Positions 48,601 through 59,857 of a stretch of 64,000 nt of DNA are shown here, one piece after another. The position numbers and the translations under genes were made by a program. Origin of the DNA: Gamsiella multidivaricata (Eukaryota; Mortierellomycota; Mortierellomycetes; Mortierellales; Mortierellaceae); the NCBI RefSeq assembly GCF_025024155.1, contig NW_026251813.1, forward strand, positions 37,080 through 101,079, written 5' to 3'. The notes beneath the pieces are model-generated. The model was not told the DNA's origin. It searched no databases and was given only the letters and a program-made list of their open reading frames with translations. The stretch's first letter is position 1. Every line of letters starts with the position of its first letter.

Positions 48601-51600
48601 AACGGGATTTTTTTTTTTTTATGTGCGGCTGTTCCTCAAACCAATGAAACAGAGTTCCAAGGATAGGTTCCTGAGTATCTCTCAAGTGCGGAAGGAATTG
48701 AGTGTCATTCGAGATCAGGAGCAGGAGGCGCTGAAGAAGGAAACAGAGTCGAAGGTGAGCAAACGCGATGGACAAGCATGGCCTTCTGTCGGTCTTATCA
48801 TATCTGTCTGATATGTATCTATCTGTATGTGCTTTTGTATTGTAAAGTACGAAATGGCGCTTTTCTGATGTCCCTTATCTTCTTTCTCTTTACATTTGCT
48901 GCTCTTAATAGGCATCCGCCAAAGCTGCATACGAATCTAAGGCAGGATCAAGTCCGTCTGCCACTAAACCAGCTCAACTGTCGACACCACCATCTGCACA
49001 CGGCCCCACAATGGCGCGACCAGCATCTCCCGCCAATTCAACCCATTCCTTAAAGTCGACATCCACACTCACTAGCCAGGATTTGGATGCCAGTTCACTT
49101 GCGACAAAGCGTTCTGGATCAAGTGCTGGTTCTTCTGAGGGATTATCATCCGAGGACCGCGTCTTTGTTCTCGAATCAGTCCTGTCGTTGACCCATATCA
49201 CAGACCTTCAAGAGTTGCTTCGTGCGGTCTCTCATGCCCTGGACAATGTTCTCGTGGGTCATCCACCAGAGGAGATGGCTATCATTTTATGGCAAAAGGA
49301 CGATCGCTCACCGAACGGTGGAGCCTGGGCGATCATGGAGGACAAATACCAACCTGGAAGCACGCAACCGACTCTTACGTGGACGGATCTCTCAGAAAGA
49401 CGGGACCATATGCCAGTGCTGGTACGCAAGGCCCTCGATACTCAGGAACCCATTTTCTCGACAGTTGTCGGCAGCCGATCTCAGCTTCCCACCATCGCCT
49501 GTGTCCCGATCATGAGTACTCAGCCTGGTGTTACGGCTCTTGCCGGGGCAATCTATCTGCACCATCTACACCCTCGGTTCTATTTCACGAAGCGGGATCA
49601 GGACATGCTGATGTTGTTTTGTCAAAAGCTGGCGATTCCGCTGCAGCATTGCGAGAGTTTTAGAATATTGTCGAAGCAGGTGACTTTGGCGACACAACGA
49701 AACCGCGTTCTTGAGGATACCATTACCAAGATCCAAAAGGTAATTCAATTCGACAGAAAAGAACAAATCACGGACTTGAGACTGGACTCTTGTTTTCCAC
49801 TGCTGGTTTTAATTATCGATACTGACTTCTCATCGTCCATTTTTAGAATGAGCACGAGGTCTTTTCGTGGATGGAGGCACTGCCATGCTTTGTTTGGGCT
49901 GCCGAACGCGATGATGGTATACACCTTTCAGGACGTTTTGTAAGATCCCACTGGCGATTGTATGCAGCACATATGTCGACTCACAATACAATATTCTTAC
50001 TTGTAGTCTTGAGTCGCCGATACCTCTCCAGATCCTGGTTCGATTTCACTGGTCTGCCAGGAGATACACGCACAAGCGACAGGTGGATTAGTGCTATGCA
50101 GTAAGTTCAGTAACCGGAGTCGCTTTGTTGTGTCTCAGTGTGTCTCAGTAGAGATGTTCTAAGACTCGGATTAACATATTGCCCCTTTTCGTTTGGACAA
50201 TAGCCCTGACGACGTCGCTTCGTTTCAGAAGGAAGTGTCACAGAGCTATAAGACTGGCGTATACAAGGATTGCGAGTTCAGGCTGATGCGATACGACGGC
50301 ATGTACCGCTGGCATCTTTCGCGTGCCGTCCCAGTGCTCAACCATAGCGGAGCTATCTTGAAATGGGTTGGTGTCACTATCGATATTGGTAAGTTTCTAA
50401 AATATATGAATGTTGCTTATGTATGATACTCTTTTATCAAATGCTGCATATTCCATGCTCATCTGTACCCCTATTCAATGTTTTTAGATGATCTCTATCT
50501 CGCTCAAAAAGCCGAGCTGCACAAGAAATCCAACTTCCTGGCCAACATGAGCCACGAACTGAGAACGTATGTTGCTCTTTGGTGTAGCCTGACATGTCTC
50601 TTGTCTATGAGTATCTCCTAGTCGTCTAAATGGCTCTTTCTTCTTATATCATAGACCTTTCTCTGGATTCCACGGAATGTTAACTTTGCTGGGGTATTCC
50701 AACCTGGATGAAGAACAACAGGAGTGTGTTGGCACAGCCAAGGCTAGCTGCGAGAAACTGTTACTTATTATTGATGATCTCTTGGATTTCTCGAAGCTGG
50801 AGGCCGACAAAGTGGTACTAGAATCATCACCATTCGATCTGGAGGAAGTCTTTGAGGAGGTAGAGGATATTGTGGAACCATTAGCATCTCAGAAATCGCT
50901 TGAGCTCGCATTTATCAAAGCCGATAATGTGCCCGAGGTCTTGGTCGGAGATTGTAACCGACTGAAGCAGATCCTCTTGAATCTTGTGGGCAATGCTATC
51001 AAGTTTACGCACTCTGGACATGTCATTGTGCGATGTAAGGTTCTGGAGAGTGACTCGGAGATGTCAGATGTTGCAGAGGGCTCATCCATGGCGGAGGTAC
51101 TCGACGACGACAAGTTCTATTTTAAGCACGAGAAGAATGGTGGTGGTCAGTGTCAATCGGAGCTCCGTCCTCCCAATTCCGGTCGCTTCTCATCTCCAGA
51201 GCCATTGAGTGAGCACTCGATCAAACTGATGTTCTCGGTTGAGGATACAGGTATCGGAATCAGCTCAGAGGAGCAGGAGGTTTTGTTCTCGCCATTCTCA
51301 CAGGTCGACGGCAGCGCTACGAGATCTTATGGAGGATCAGGATTGGGTCTCTCTATCTGTCTCCAGCTAGTCAAGCTGATGAAGGGTCGCATCGGTCTAA
51401 AGTCTGAGCGCGAAAAGGGTTCCACTTTCTGGTTTATGATTCAATGCGAACAGAGCACTGCCGTGGAGGGCTCCACCAAGCTTGTACAGGAGGCGGAGGT
51501 TGGAGATTCGACTAAGGAAATCAAACGCATTACAAGGACACTTGGGACACCCCGTATCTTGATCGCTTCTACCAGCCAAACGACCATTAGCACCCTTCAG

Positions 51601-54600
51601 AACTATCTCTCGGATTTCAACACGGAGGTCGCAGATGCACCTTCGACAGCCGCATGTCGACTGGAGGAATCCGTTGCCAATGGAATACGATTCGACTTTG
51701 TCTGCTGGGACTTTCCCAAAGCAGATCCGAACCACACCGTGATGCTGGATCTGAAGGCGAGGCCCGATCTCAACAATGTGCACTTTGTTCTGTTGTACAC
51801 GCCGAATACCGAAATTATTCGACGTGCTCAGTCCCTCCAGCTACCACCTACGAGCTCCTCGTCCAACTCCCTTGGAGGCGGAAGGAAAAGACCGACTCTT
51901 AGCCAGTCTGTGTCTCTGCGGGTGGAAAATAGCGGCTCAGCTATCTATGGAAACTACACCTCTGGAAGCGAGGTCCCAGGACTTAGCCCAGAAAAGCTCA
52001 ACAGCCTTCGCATCACTTGTATCTCAAAACCTATCCGTCGCCTCAAATTGCTACGCGCTTTTGTCGAAATCTTAGATGATTCAGCAAAGATCCATGGAGC
52101 TCATACAGTGAAGAAAGGAGTAGTTACACCGAGTGTTGCGCCGTCGAGCCCAACCACATCAGCAGTAGCAGCCATGGGATCACCAATCGCCTCACCTACC
52201 ATGCCTTCCACCTCAGGCGCTACACTAACACCTATCAATATGACGCGCAGTTCATCTACCGCTTTGATAGTTTCACTCGAGGAGGCTTTAGGAAAAGATG
52301 CTGCGATATCCAAAGATGGTCAGGCCAGACCGGACTTGTACAATGTCGACAGCGGCACACACTTTTTGAACCAGGCGCAGGAGCAAAAGACGATCAGCCA
52401 GAGTCTTGCAGAGGCACATCTTTTGCCACTGGGCATTCATTTGCATTCTTCAGATGCTACGCTGAGTACCCCACTGGAAATTCTTGAAGTGGAGGAGCTG
52501 GTGACGATTGATGAGCGGGCTATGACACCAGAACCCTCGCAAATCCAAAAATCATCAGTGAACCAGACACCTGCTCCTATTACGCCAAAGTCGGATGGGT
52601 CCGGTAGCGTCCCAGATGCAACCCAGGAGCAGTCGCTAAAAGAGAAGGAGACGAAGGAGCCGGCCGAGAAGGAAAAGGAAGGCGACAGGGACCAGGAAAA
52701 GGAAAAGGCTCTAACGAATCCGAAGAAGCCTTTGTTCAGACAGAAGACACCTACCGGCACTTCAGGAAAGAATGGCAAACTGCGTTCAAATTCACCAAAA
52801 CCAGCAAAGACGTCAAAATTGGTCACAGAGGAGGCGACAGAGATCTCGTTGTCGTTCGAGGAGGCCGAGAGGATTGCAGGCATGCGCATCTTGCTGGCGG
52901 AGGACAATGTGATTGCACAGAAGGTGCTGTCGAAGCAGCTGGCATTGTTTGGTCTCGCTATATCCTGCGCAAACGACGGAGCTGATGCATTGGCCCTGTT
53001 CAAAGCTCATCCGAGAGGGTACTATACCATGGGGTTCTTTGACCACCATATGCCCAACTGTAAGTCATATTGCAGTACTTCATCGAATGCTTTTAAAATA
53101 TCATGGGGGAGGAAAGAACCATATTAACAGCCCTGACCTTTTTATTCTCCACTTCAATAGGCGATGGAGTGCAAGCGACGCAACAGATTCGTGCGCTGGA
53201 AAAGGAACATGCCGCAGAGGTGAAGGGTCCTGTCCCACGACTGCCACTCGTGGCTGTCTCTGCGGATATCCAGGAAACTGCCCGTAAAGCCTGTCTCAAC
53301 TCTGGTATGGAGCGGTACGTGACCAAGCCCTTGATGCAAAAGGATTTAGTGGCCATGGTTCGCCATTACTGTGTGATTGGTGATGCTGAGGCTAGCACAC
53401 TTCCATATGTACCCCCACCCGAGGGAACAGAAGTTTCAGCTAGTCTTGGAACATCGAGTTCGATGACTGTAACATCAACCGTTGCGGCCATGGTCTCTGC
53501 AGGGCACGTCTCAGCGCCTATTGGAGTCAGCTCTGCACTCCAACCGTCCATGCTCCACTCTGTCACATCCGTGCCAGCCACCCAGGTCGGAGAGCCGACA
53601 CTTGCACAGAAACCACCAGCTCCTAAGCGTGATCTCGAGTTGTCTCCGGCAGCGTTGCGCGGTCTGGCCTTGATCCGCGAGAATACCATGCAGGACGAGA
53701 GTTCGAAGGTCGGAGGCGGAGGAAATATCAAGTCAACGAACTTGACCCTTCCAACGGTGTCTTACGTGTCCTCTACTGCAGCTGCTGCGTCATCTATCGT
53801 AGCGCCTTTGCCACAGGTATCTCGTAGTCTACACCACAGCAACAGCCTTACGGGACTGAACATTAACCAGAGCTCGTCATCACAGCTGCTGAGTGGGCCT
53901 CTGGGACATGCGATTACCAAGACAAACTCGTCCTCGTCATTGTCAACAACCTACCATTCCGGGACTATTTCGTCCCCGATTATGTTCCCCTCAATGTCCA
54001 CGCCCACTGTCACGTCGGTTCCGGTATCAAACGTTGCGGCAGCGACCACGGCACCTACGGCAATGACGATGACGATGATGGCAGGGAATGGATCGAATCC
54101 GTCTTCGCTGCCGCACGTACCGGGCCCGATTACTCCGGTGGCTGCAATGGCTGCGGGGACAGCAACGGAGGCGATGGCTGTGGCATCTGCGGCGGCGAAT
54201 ACAGTGAGCTCCACGATCCATGAGTCCCAGCCGTCGATTTATGCGGCACAGGGAACTGTAGTTTTGAGTGGAGGAAGTATGTGTACGCCCTGGCCAAATC
54301 TGTTAAACGGCGGATCGATTGATCCGCACGCGCAGTCATCGTTGTTGCAAAGGCAGCAGCAGATACAGATGTTGATGGAGCAGCAGCAATTTCATATTGG
54401 GCAGACACTACTACTGCAACAGCAACAGCAGCAGCAGCAGGCGTTGGGACTGATGCAGGTACTGCAGGAGACGTTACCGGCGAATGGGCCAGGAACGGCG
54501 GCAGCACAGCAGCAGCAGCAGCAGCATGCTTATCATCCGCCGCAGGAGGTGTTTGTGCCGTACTTGCACCCATGTGAGCCTTCGCCGACGGTTGAACAGG

Positions 54601-54821
54601 AGCAGGATTCGATTTTGAGTAGCCAGGTGTTAGCGACTTTGCCGGTGACTACGAGTGCGAGTGCGAGTGCGAGCGTAACAGCGACAGCGACAGCGAATGG
54701 ATCAATAGGAGAAGGAGGAGGAGGAGGAGGAGGAGGAGCTGTAGCACCGGGATCGACGCTAAATTCAGCGTTGGCGGCGATGAATAGTCCACCGTTGGCG
54801 CTGCACAGCTGGCTTCTGTAG
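45700..54821 (+). CDS. Hybrid histidine kinase (kinase-like/GAF/PAS/HisKA/HATPase/REC)
   Basis: Eleven exons, all in phase, encode 2393 aa: 45700-47220, 47972-48029, 48327-48505, 48653-48754, 48912-49739, 49847-49916, 50007-50100, 50204-50388, 50488-50566, 50655-53059, 53161-54821. Order: a low-complexity N-terminus; a degenerate Ser/Thr kinase-like segment (GLIHGQLSPTSFRW, later DIYSLGVMFYY); GAF; PAS/PAC; HisKA with NFLANMSHELRTP (phospho-His); HATPase with N box NLVGNAIKFTH, G1 DTGIGIS and G2 GGSGLGLS; a pseudo-receiver from RILIASTSQ; a linker; and a receiver with AEDN, FFDHHMPN (phospho-Asp), VAVSAD and VTKPL. The layout resembles fungal group X hybrid kinases (Chk1/Mak type) that signal oxidative stress through Ypd1 to Skn7/Ssk1. 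A C-terminal tail of ~500 residues is Ser/Gln-rich and disordered. Confidence 0.9.
47506..47566. repeat. G-rich 5/10-bp minisatellite in an intron
   Basis: Tandem gggca and ggaca units in the first intron of the hybrid kinase gene; the coding strand is G-rich. Confidence 0.85.
47827..47888. repeat. Hexamer array (GGTCCT / AATCCT / AGTCCT)
   Basis: About ten hexamers in the same kinase intron. The central units read cctaat, one base off the fungal telomere hexamer on the opposite strand. Confidence 0.8.
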
Positions 54822-55855
54822 ATGCAGAAAAAAATAGCGCTGTAACTATAATAATAAACTATGCACGCGTTAACGTGAAGTCAAAAGGATGTCTGTGAAG
54901 AAAGAAAGAGACTTTTGATGGTGTAGCTCAGATTCCTCTTCTCAAGGCAATGAAAAGTAACGCTCGCTAGAGATTTGGGGGGGGAGGGGGAGAAAGGGGA
55001 AAAGGATGCCTAGAAACAGATTCACACTTCTTGCCTGTCTCTATCCTTTCCCGCCTATCAACTTTTCTACTTCCCCCTTCCCTCAGAGAATTCCAATATA
55101 TATTTTTTCGCCCTCCCTTATTATGTCCGAGATGCCATTTCATACTCCAGGGGCGCGTGCCTGCATTACAGGATACGGATATGTCGTTGAATGCGTCTAT
55201 CATATCCAGCTCCAGAGGATGTCAGATATCGTACGGGAAGTTTTCAATACTTCTGCAACGACGTCTCCTTAACTCAGCACGCTGGAGATGTGTACCGATG
55301 CTTAGTAAGGGCCGTCTCAAGGTTGTTGACGTTTAGTATGCCGAGATATTGTTAGACGGGAGTGAGTGTTTTATGGAATGGGAGCACTGTGCGCACCAGC
55401 AGAAGAGATGTCGCCTTACACAACAACAGCAGCCTGAGAACGACCAAGCGGCGTCTATAGAAAAAACAGCTCAAGTGTTACAATGTGATATTGTATTCTG
55501 TTGCGTGATACTGATCTGCGCTGAACTGTGCCAGGCAGGGCTGCGGTTCGTTATAATGTGACGAAGATGAGTGCAGGAACGGTGGTGGTATAGAGAGACT
55601 CAGCTGAGAATGCCATCGAGCGGAAAGAGTGGGCGGAAAAGGTGAAAAATAGTGTAGAGTACAGCTCGGGTTGTTCATGATCCAGTGAACGCTTCCTACT
55701 GGTTTCTCGATTAAAAATACTACTGAAATACGGAGAGGTGCGGCGATGTCAGTCATTGACGCGTTGTTGTGGAAGAATAGTTGGTTGCAATTCAGTTACT
55801 ATTTTTTTTTTTTTTTTTTTGGGGGGGGGGGGTGCTTTATTTCAGATCGGCGGAT
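54822..55855. other. Intergenic, no gene recognised
   Basis: Holds the kinase 3' end (AATAAA at 54853) and the 3' end of the dioxygenase. A homopolymer junction of about 20 T followed by 11 G lies at 55802-55832. No RNA or protein gene was seen. Confidence 0.5.
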
Positions 55856-56794
55856 CTACGGCTCGTAGACGACGTCTGTTCGGAGAATATACTTGTATCC
55901 CCTGTTGACCATGAGCGCTTCGTGGAGCATACACTGATCTCCATGCTTGTGGACCAGCAACAGCCCCCTATCTGGTTTGACGGCCACTCCTCCGTTTGGA
56001 AGGGTGTATGACAACAGAGATGCTGAAGACTCATCGCCACTTGCCTTCTCTGTTTCTGCCGCTGTAGAGGGCGTCTGTTTTCCCTTCGTCGCCCTCCTTG
56101 TCTGCTTTCCGAATCCTGATCCAGATGAATTCGCCGGTGCAGACGAGGGGAGTGCCTTCTTCTTCCCCGTTGGATAAAACACCGTTTCGCCACCTTGCAA
56201 ATCCGAGTCTCTCTCGCCATTGAGATAGATCAACACCGTGTACTCCGATATCGTCTCTCCAAGCTCCTCCGTCCTGTCCATGACGCTTTCGTCGTAATGC
56301 GCTCCAAAAGATTGTCCCTTCTGGTATCGATACAGCCGAATGTTCCTGCTCAATCCTACCGCATGTCTCGCCCGCTTGTTATTCTTCGGCCCTGATGCTA
56401 TGCATTCGCCTTGGACGCTCTCGAGCCCGAACTTAGGGTGAAGCCATAGCTCTGTCCAGCGATCGCGAAGGCCACATTTGTTCCAGAGCATAGACGCGAA
56501 CTCTGGGGAATGGAACTGGATGCGGTCGTTATCACGAAAGGCGTAGCCAGGGCGTGGAGTAGGGCGCGGACGAGGCGTTAATGGGTCCAGTTTATCGTCG
56601 ATCTGGACCTTCATCTCTTGTTGAATGTAGGTGATAAGTGATTGGGTGTCGGTGGGGGAGAGGAAGGATGGGAGGACGAGGACTTGGGTGGGGCCGAGAA
56701 TAGGGAGCCACCGAGGGACAGGGCGAGAAGAGGAAAAGGATGGGGAGGAGAGGCGGGGCCAGTTCTGGGGATCGGGATTATGTGTTTGTTCCAT
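55856..56794 (-). CDS. 2-oxoglutarate/Fe(II) dioxygenase (prolyl 4-hydroxylase-like)
   Basis: Single-exon gene of 312 aa. The P4Hc-type double-stranded beta-helix is recognised by the iron ligands H166 and D168 in AHYDES and H291 in CMLHEALMV, with R305 in YILRTDVVY as the 2-oxoglutarate anchor. RLYRYQKGQSF precedes the first ligand and VLIYLNG with GGETVFYP follows it, both usual for this family. A Ser/Lys-rich loop of about 50 residues (after FYPTGKKK) interrupts the helix. No signal peptide or membrane segment is seen, so a cytosolic or nuclear enzyme is likely. The substrate is not inferable. The ATG at 56794 is the only start upstream of the domain. Confidence 0.9.
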   Translation of the reverse strand: MEQTHNPDPQNWPRLSSPSFSSSRPVPRWLPILGPTQVLVLPSFLSPTDTQSLITYIQQEMKVQIDDKLDPLTPRPRPTPRPGYAFRDNDRIQFHSPEFASMLWNKCGLRDRWTELWLHPKFGLESVQGECIASGPKNNKRARHAVGLSRNIRLYRYQKGQSFGAHYDESVMDRTEELGETISEYTVLIYLNGERDSDLQGGETVFYPTGKKKALPSSAPANSSGSGFGKQTRRATKGKQTPSTAAETEKASGDESSASLLSYTLPNGGVAVKPDRGLLLVHKHGDQCMLHEALMVNRGYKYILRTDVVYEP

Positions 56795-57378
56795 TAGGGG
56801 GGATGAACGTGTGTCGTTGATGGCTGATGGGGATTGGAAGATTGTGTGATCAAAGGACCAAGGATGGAGCTGATGTGACCAGAAAGCAGAGATCTTTCAA
56901 TTGCGTTTAGGATTTCCTGCTCTTTCTACAATTACGCGCGTAAAATGCCATGCTGTGCAAAAGCGCGCGTTCACTATCAAAGAAAGCAAGAGCAGCTCCT
57001 CATCTTCGCCCACATGGGACTGATTGTATTAGATTTAGAAGGATCTTTCAATGGTATCAGCACCGCCAGAGCGATGCGGTTTGAATGCACCCGCAGTCTT
57101 TGGTTCTCTACGCCTGTACATCGGCTTCCTTTAGTTCTCTACGCCTGTACATCGGCTTCCTTTGGTCGAGCACAATGGCCTGAGTCGAATGCTGCCCTGA
57201 ACACAATCTAATGAAATGAGATATGGGCTGAATCAATACATGGGCACACATGGTGAGCAGTACCTGTTGCACACCGCTATATGTCGACTCTTATTCATTT
57301 CTGCATCCGCCCTCTCTCTCTTCCGCATCATCTCATCATCTCATCCACTAAACCTGAATTGGAATCGGAGTCGCCATC
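56795..57378. other. Divergent intergenic region
   Basis: Separates the dioxygenase (minus) and monooxygenase D (plus), so it should hold both promoters. It contains a near-perfect direct repeat of about 25 bp (ctctacgcctgtacatcggcttcctt-like units at about 57106 and 57136). Confidence 0.5.
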
Positions 57379-59364
57379 ATGACCGCCAATATGTCTGTTC
57401 CAGTGCAAGAGCAGCGCAGTGTACCGACCGTGATGATTGTAGGCGCAGGATTGGGTGGCCTGCTACTGGCCATCCTCTTTGAGCGCGCCAACATACCCTA
57501 CCACATTTACGAGCGGGCTACGGTCCTTAGACCACTCGGGTAAGTAAATCATCTGCTGAGCTATTGGCGCTGCTGTATACTCTTACTCTAACAGGATATT
57601 GACGTGTGCCCTTCATCTGAAAAATAGATCCGCCATGACGATGGGTGCCGACATCCTTCCCGTTTTTGAGCAGCTTGGTCTCCTAGAAGAACTCAAGCAA
57701 ATCTCCCGACCACTGTCTTCGCTTGATCTTTATAACAAAGACATGAAGTTCCTGGGCCAAATCAACCTAAAGACTCGAAAAGCTGTGTATGTGCACACAA
57801 TACCATTGTATTTTCTAAAGAGATGAGCCAGTCAATTAACTCAATTCTACACTTCAGCACAGGATATGACAGCATCATCTTCGCGCGCCCGAAATTCCAT
57901 GAACTTCTGCTCAGACAAGTACCAGCCCACAAAATCAGTCTCGGAAAGAAGGTCCTTAGTTCCGAAGAATCTGATGGCAGAATCATCATCAACTGCTCTG
58001 ACAACACCAAGTACGAGGGTGAGATTCTCGTGGGAGCTGATGGCGCCTACAGTGGGGTTCGACAGAGTCTCTACAAGCGCATGGCGGAAACGGACATGCT
58101 TCCCAAAGTGGACCAGGAGGGCTTTTCGATAGGGTATGTCAGCATGGTAGGGGTAACTAGTCCTCAAGATCCAGAAAAGTACCCGATCCTCAAAGACAGC
58201 TACGCTCACTTTTCGCAGGTCCTTGGAGACGACAATTGCAGTGTAAGTGCACGGACTTGGATTGTACGGGGTACCGAAATGGAGATACATGGATCGCAAT
58301 TGACCCTCTTTTTGTACCCGATAATCGTTTTAGTGGGGCGTTCAGAGCGTCGCAAACAACCAGATTTGTTGGATCCTCAGCACCCAACTTTCGCCCTCGG
58401 ATGCGAAGGAGCAACAGTTTAGGAACTCAGAATGGGGACCAGAGGCGAATGAGGCGATGATTAGAAAGTATCGAGACTTTCTGTGCCCGTGGGGAGGTAC
58501 CATGGGAGATATTTTCGATGCAACTGTCGACAGTCTGACTTCGAAGGTGTTCCTGGAAGAAAAGGCTTTCAAGACATGGTACCATTCCCGAACAGTCCTT
58601 CTTGGTGATGGTATGCATGTTGATGTGCATTGAGGCGCATTGTATTGTTTATTGTTTGAGCATGTCTTAACCACTTTTTCCTGCCTCAAATAGCGTGCCA
58701 CAAGGTAATAGCAAGAAACAGATGGTTTGATTGCTCAAATTTGTGGTTGCCAATGAGATTCACCAAATCGTTCCAATATGCGTTATAGATGCTTCCCGGA
58801 GCAGGCGTAGGTATGAACAATGCCGCAGCAAAGCCCTCAGTACTGCAGCATACGATACCACTGGTAACTACCCCTATCAACTGTTTGTCTTATAGGGGCC
58901 GTGAATGCCATGCAGGATGCTGTGGTGCTCGCGAACTGTCTGTTCAACATACCGGACAATAGTATGAAGAATATCACCGTGGCACTTCAAGGCTATTACA
59001 GACAACGATACCCGCGCTCATTCATGCAGTTCCGACGCAGCAATGGCATGTCAAAGATTCTGGCTGGCCAGGTAAGATAAATCATTGGTGTTTATTCATG
59101 TAACAAAATGAACCCTACCTCATTCGCTCTGCAACTTTTTCATATATCCTGCTGCCTTAGACCTGGATGGAGCGGGCTCTGCGGTATGTGCTCCTCAACT
59201 ATATCCCTGATTGGGTCCAGCAGCGCAGCTTTGCCAAGACGTTGGAGTACCGGCCACAGATTGCTTGGTTACCTCTGGTTGAGACTCGAGGGTCAGGACA
59301 TGTCGTGCCACAAGAATGCGCGAGGAGGGTGATCGAGCAACAGCAGCCGCCACAAGCCGTTTAG
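57379..59364 (+). CDS. FAD-dependent monooxygenase, paralogue D
   Basis: Eight exons: 57379-57539, 57628-57786, 57858-58242, 58334-58610, 58694-58704, 58789-58810, 58896-59071 and 59161-59364. Exons 2-7 have exactly the lengths of the other copies. Motifs VGAGLGG, GADGAYSGVR, LGDG|ACHK|MLPGAGVG|AVNAMQDAVVLAN are present. It pairs best with paralogue B (TGYDS, MLPGAGVG) and, unlike B, is open throughout. The N-terminus is four residues longer, with a second ATG at codon 5. The gene lies 494 bp upstream of paralogue E on the same strand. No substrate can be named. Confidence 0.9.
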
Positions 59365-59857
59365 TATAACTTTGTTTTTCCGAGGACAACATTCTTCATC
59401 CTTTAGCCTACCTCGGCATCTTTCCTCCGACTGCACCTCTCTGCCAATGCATATACATCTGTAATAGAGAGCGCAGCTCGAATAAACAACAGAAAATTAG
59501 TCTGCATGTATTTTGTCGACACGAGAATGAAAGAGACCTCAAATAAGGGTGCTTTTGTCAATTCCTGGGATAGGTGATCTGCAGAACATGTTGTTCTCCC
59601 GACACTTATCATGCATGCATATTGCATGCAAGCGTGACGAACATGGTGCAACAGGTATTAAGATTTAGTGCAACCGACTTGAATACCGGATATTACGCCT
59701 GCATGCAGCATGGAAGTGTTCCTGAAGTCGGAGTGTATGTGGTCTTCGATCTCATCTGGATGGGATGCTTTCATCTGCAACTTGGAATCGCCATTTCACT
59801 CATTCTTTTCTTTCCTATTTTTCACTTTTCGCCCCCAAATCTCACAATTCGAACAAA

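Noticed and set aside
54130..54573. Ala-rich minus-strand frame
   Set aside because: Antisense shadow of the Gln/Ala repeat tail of the hybrid kinase.
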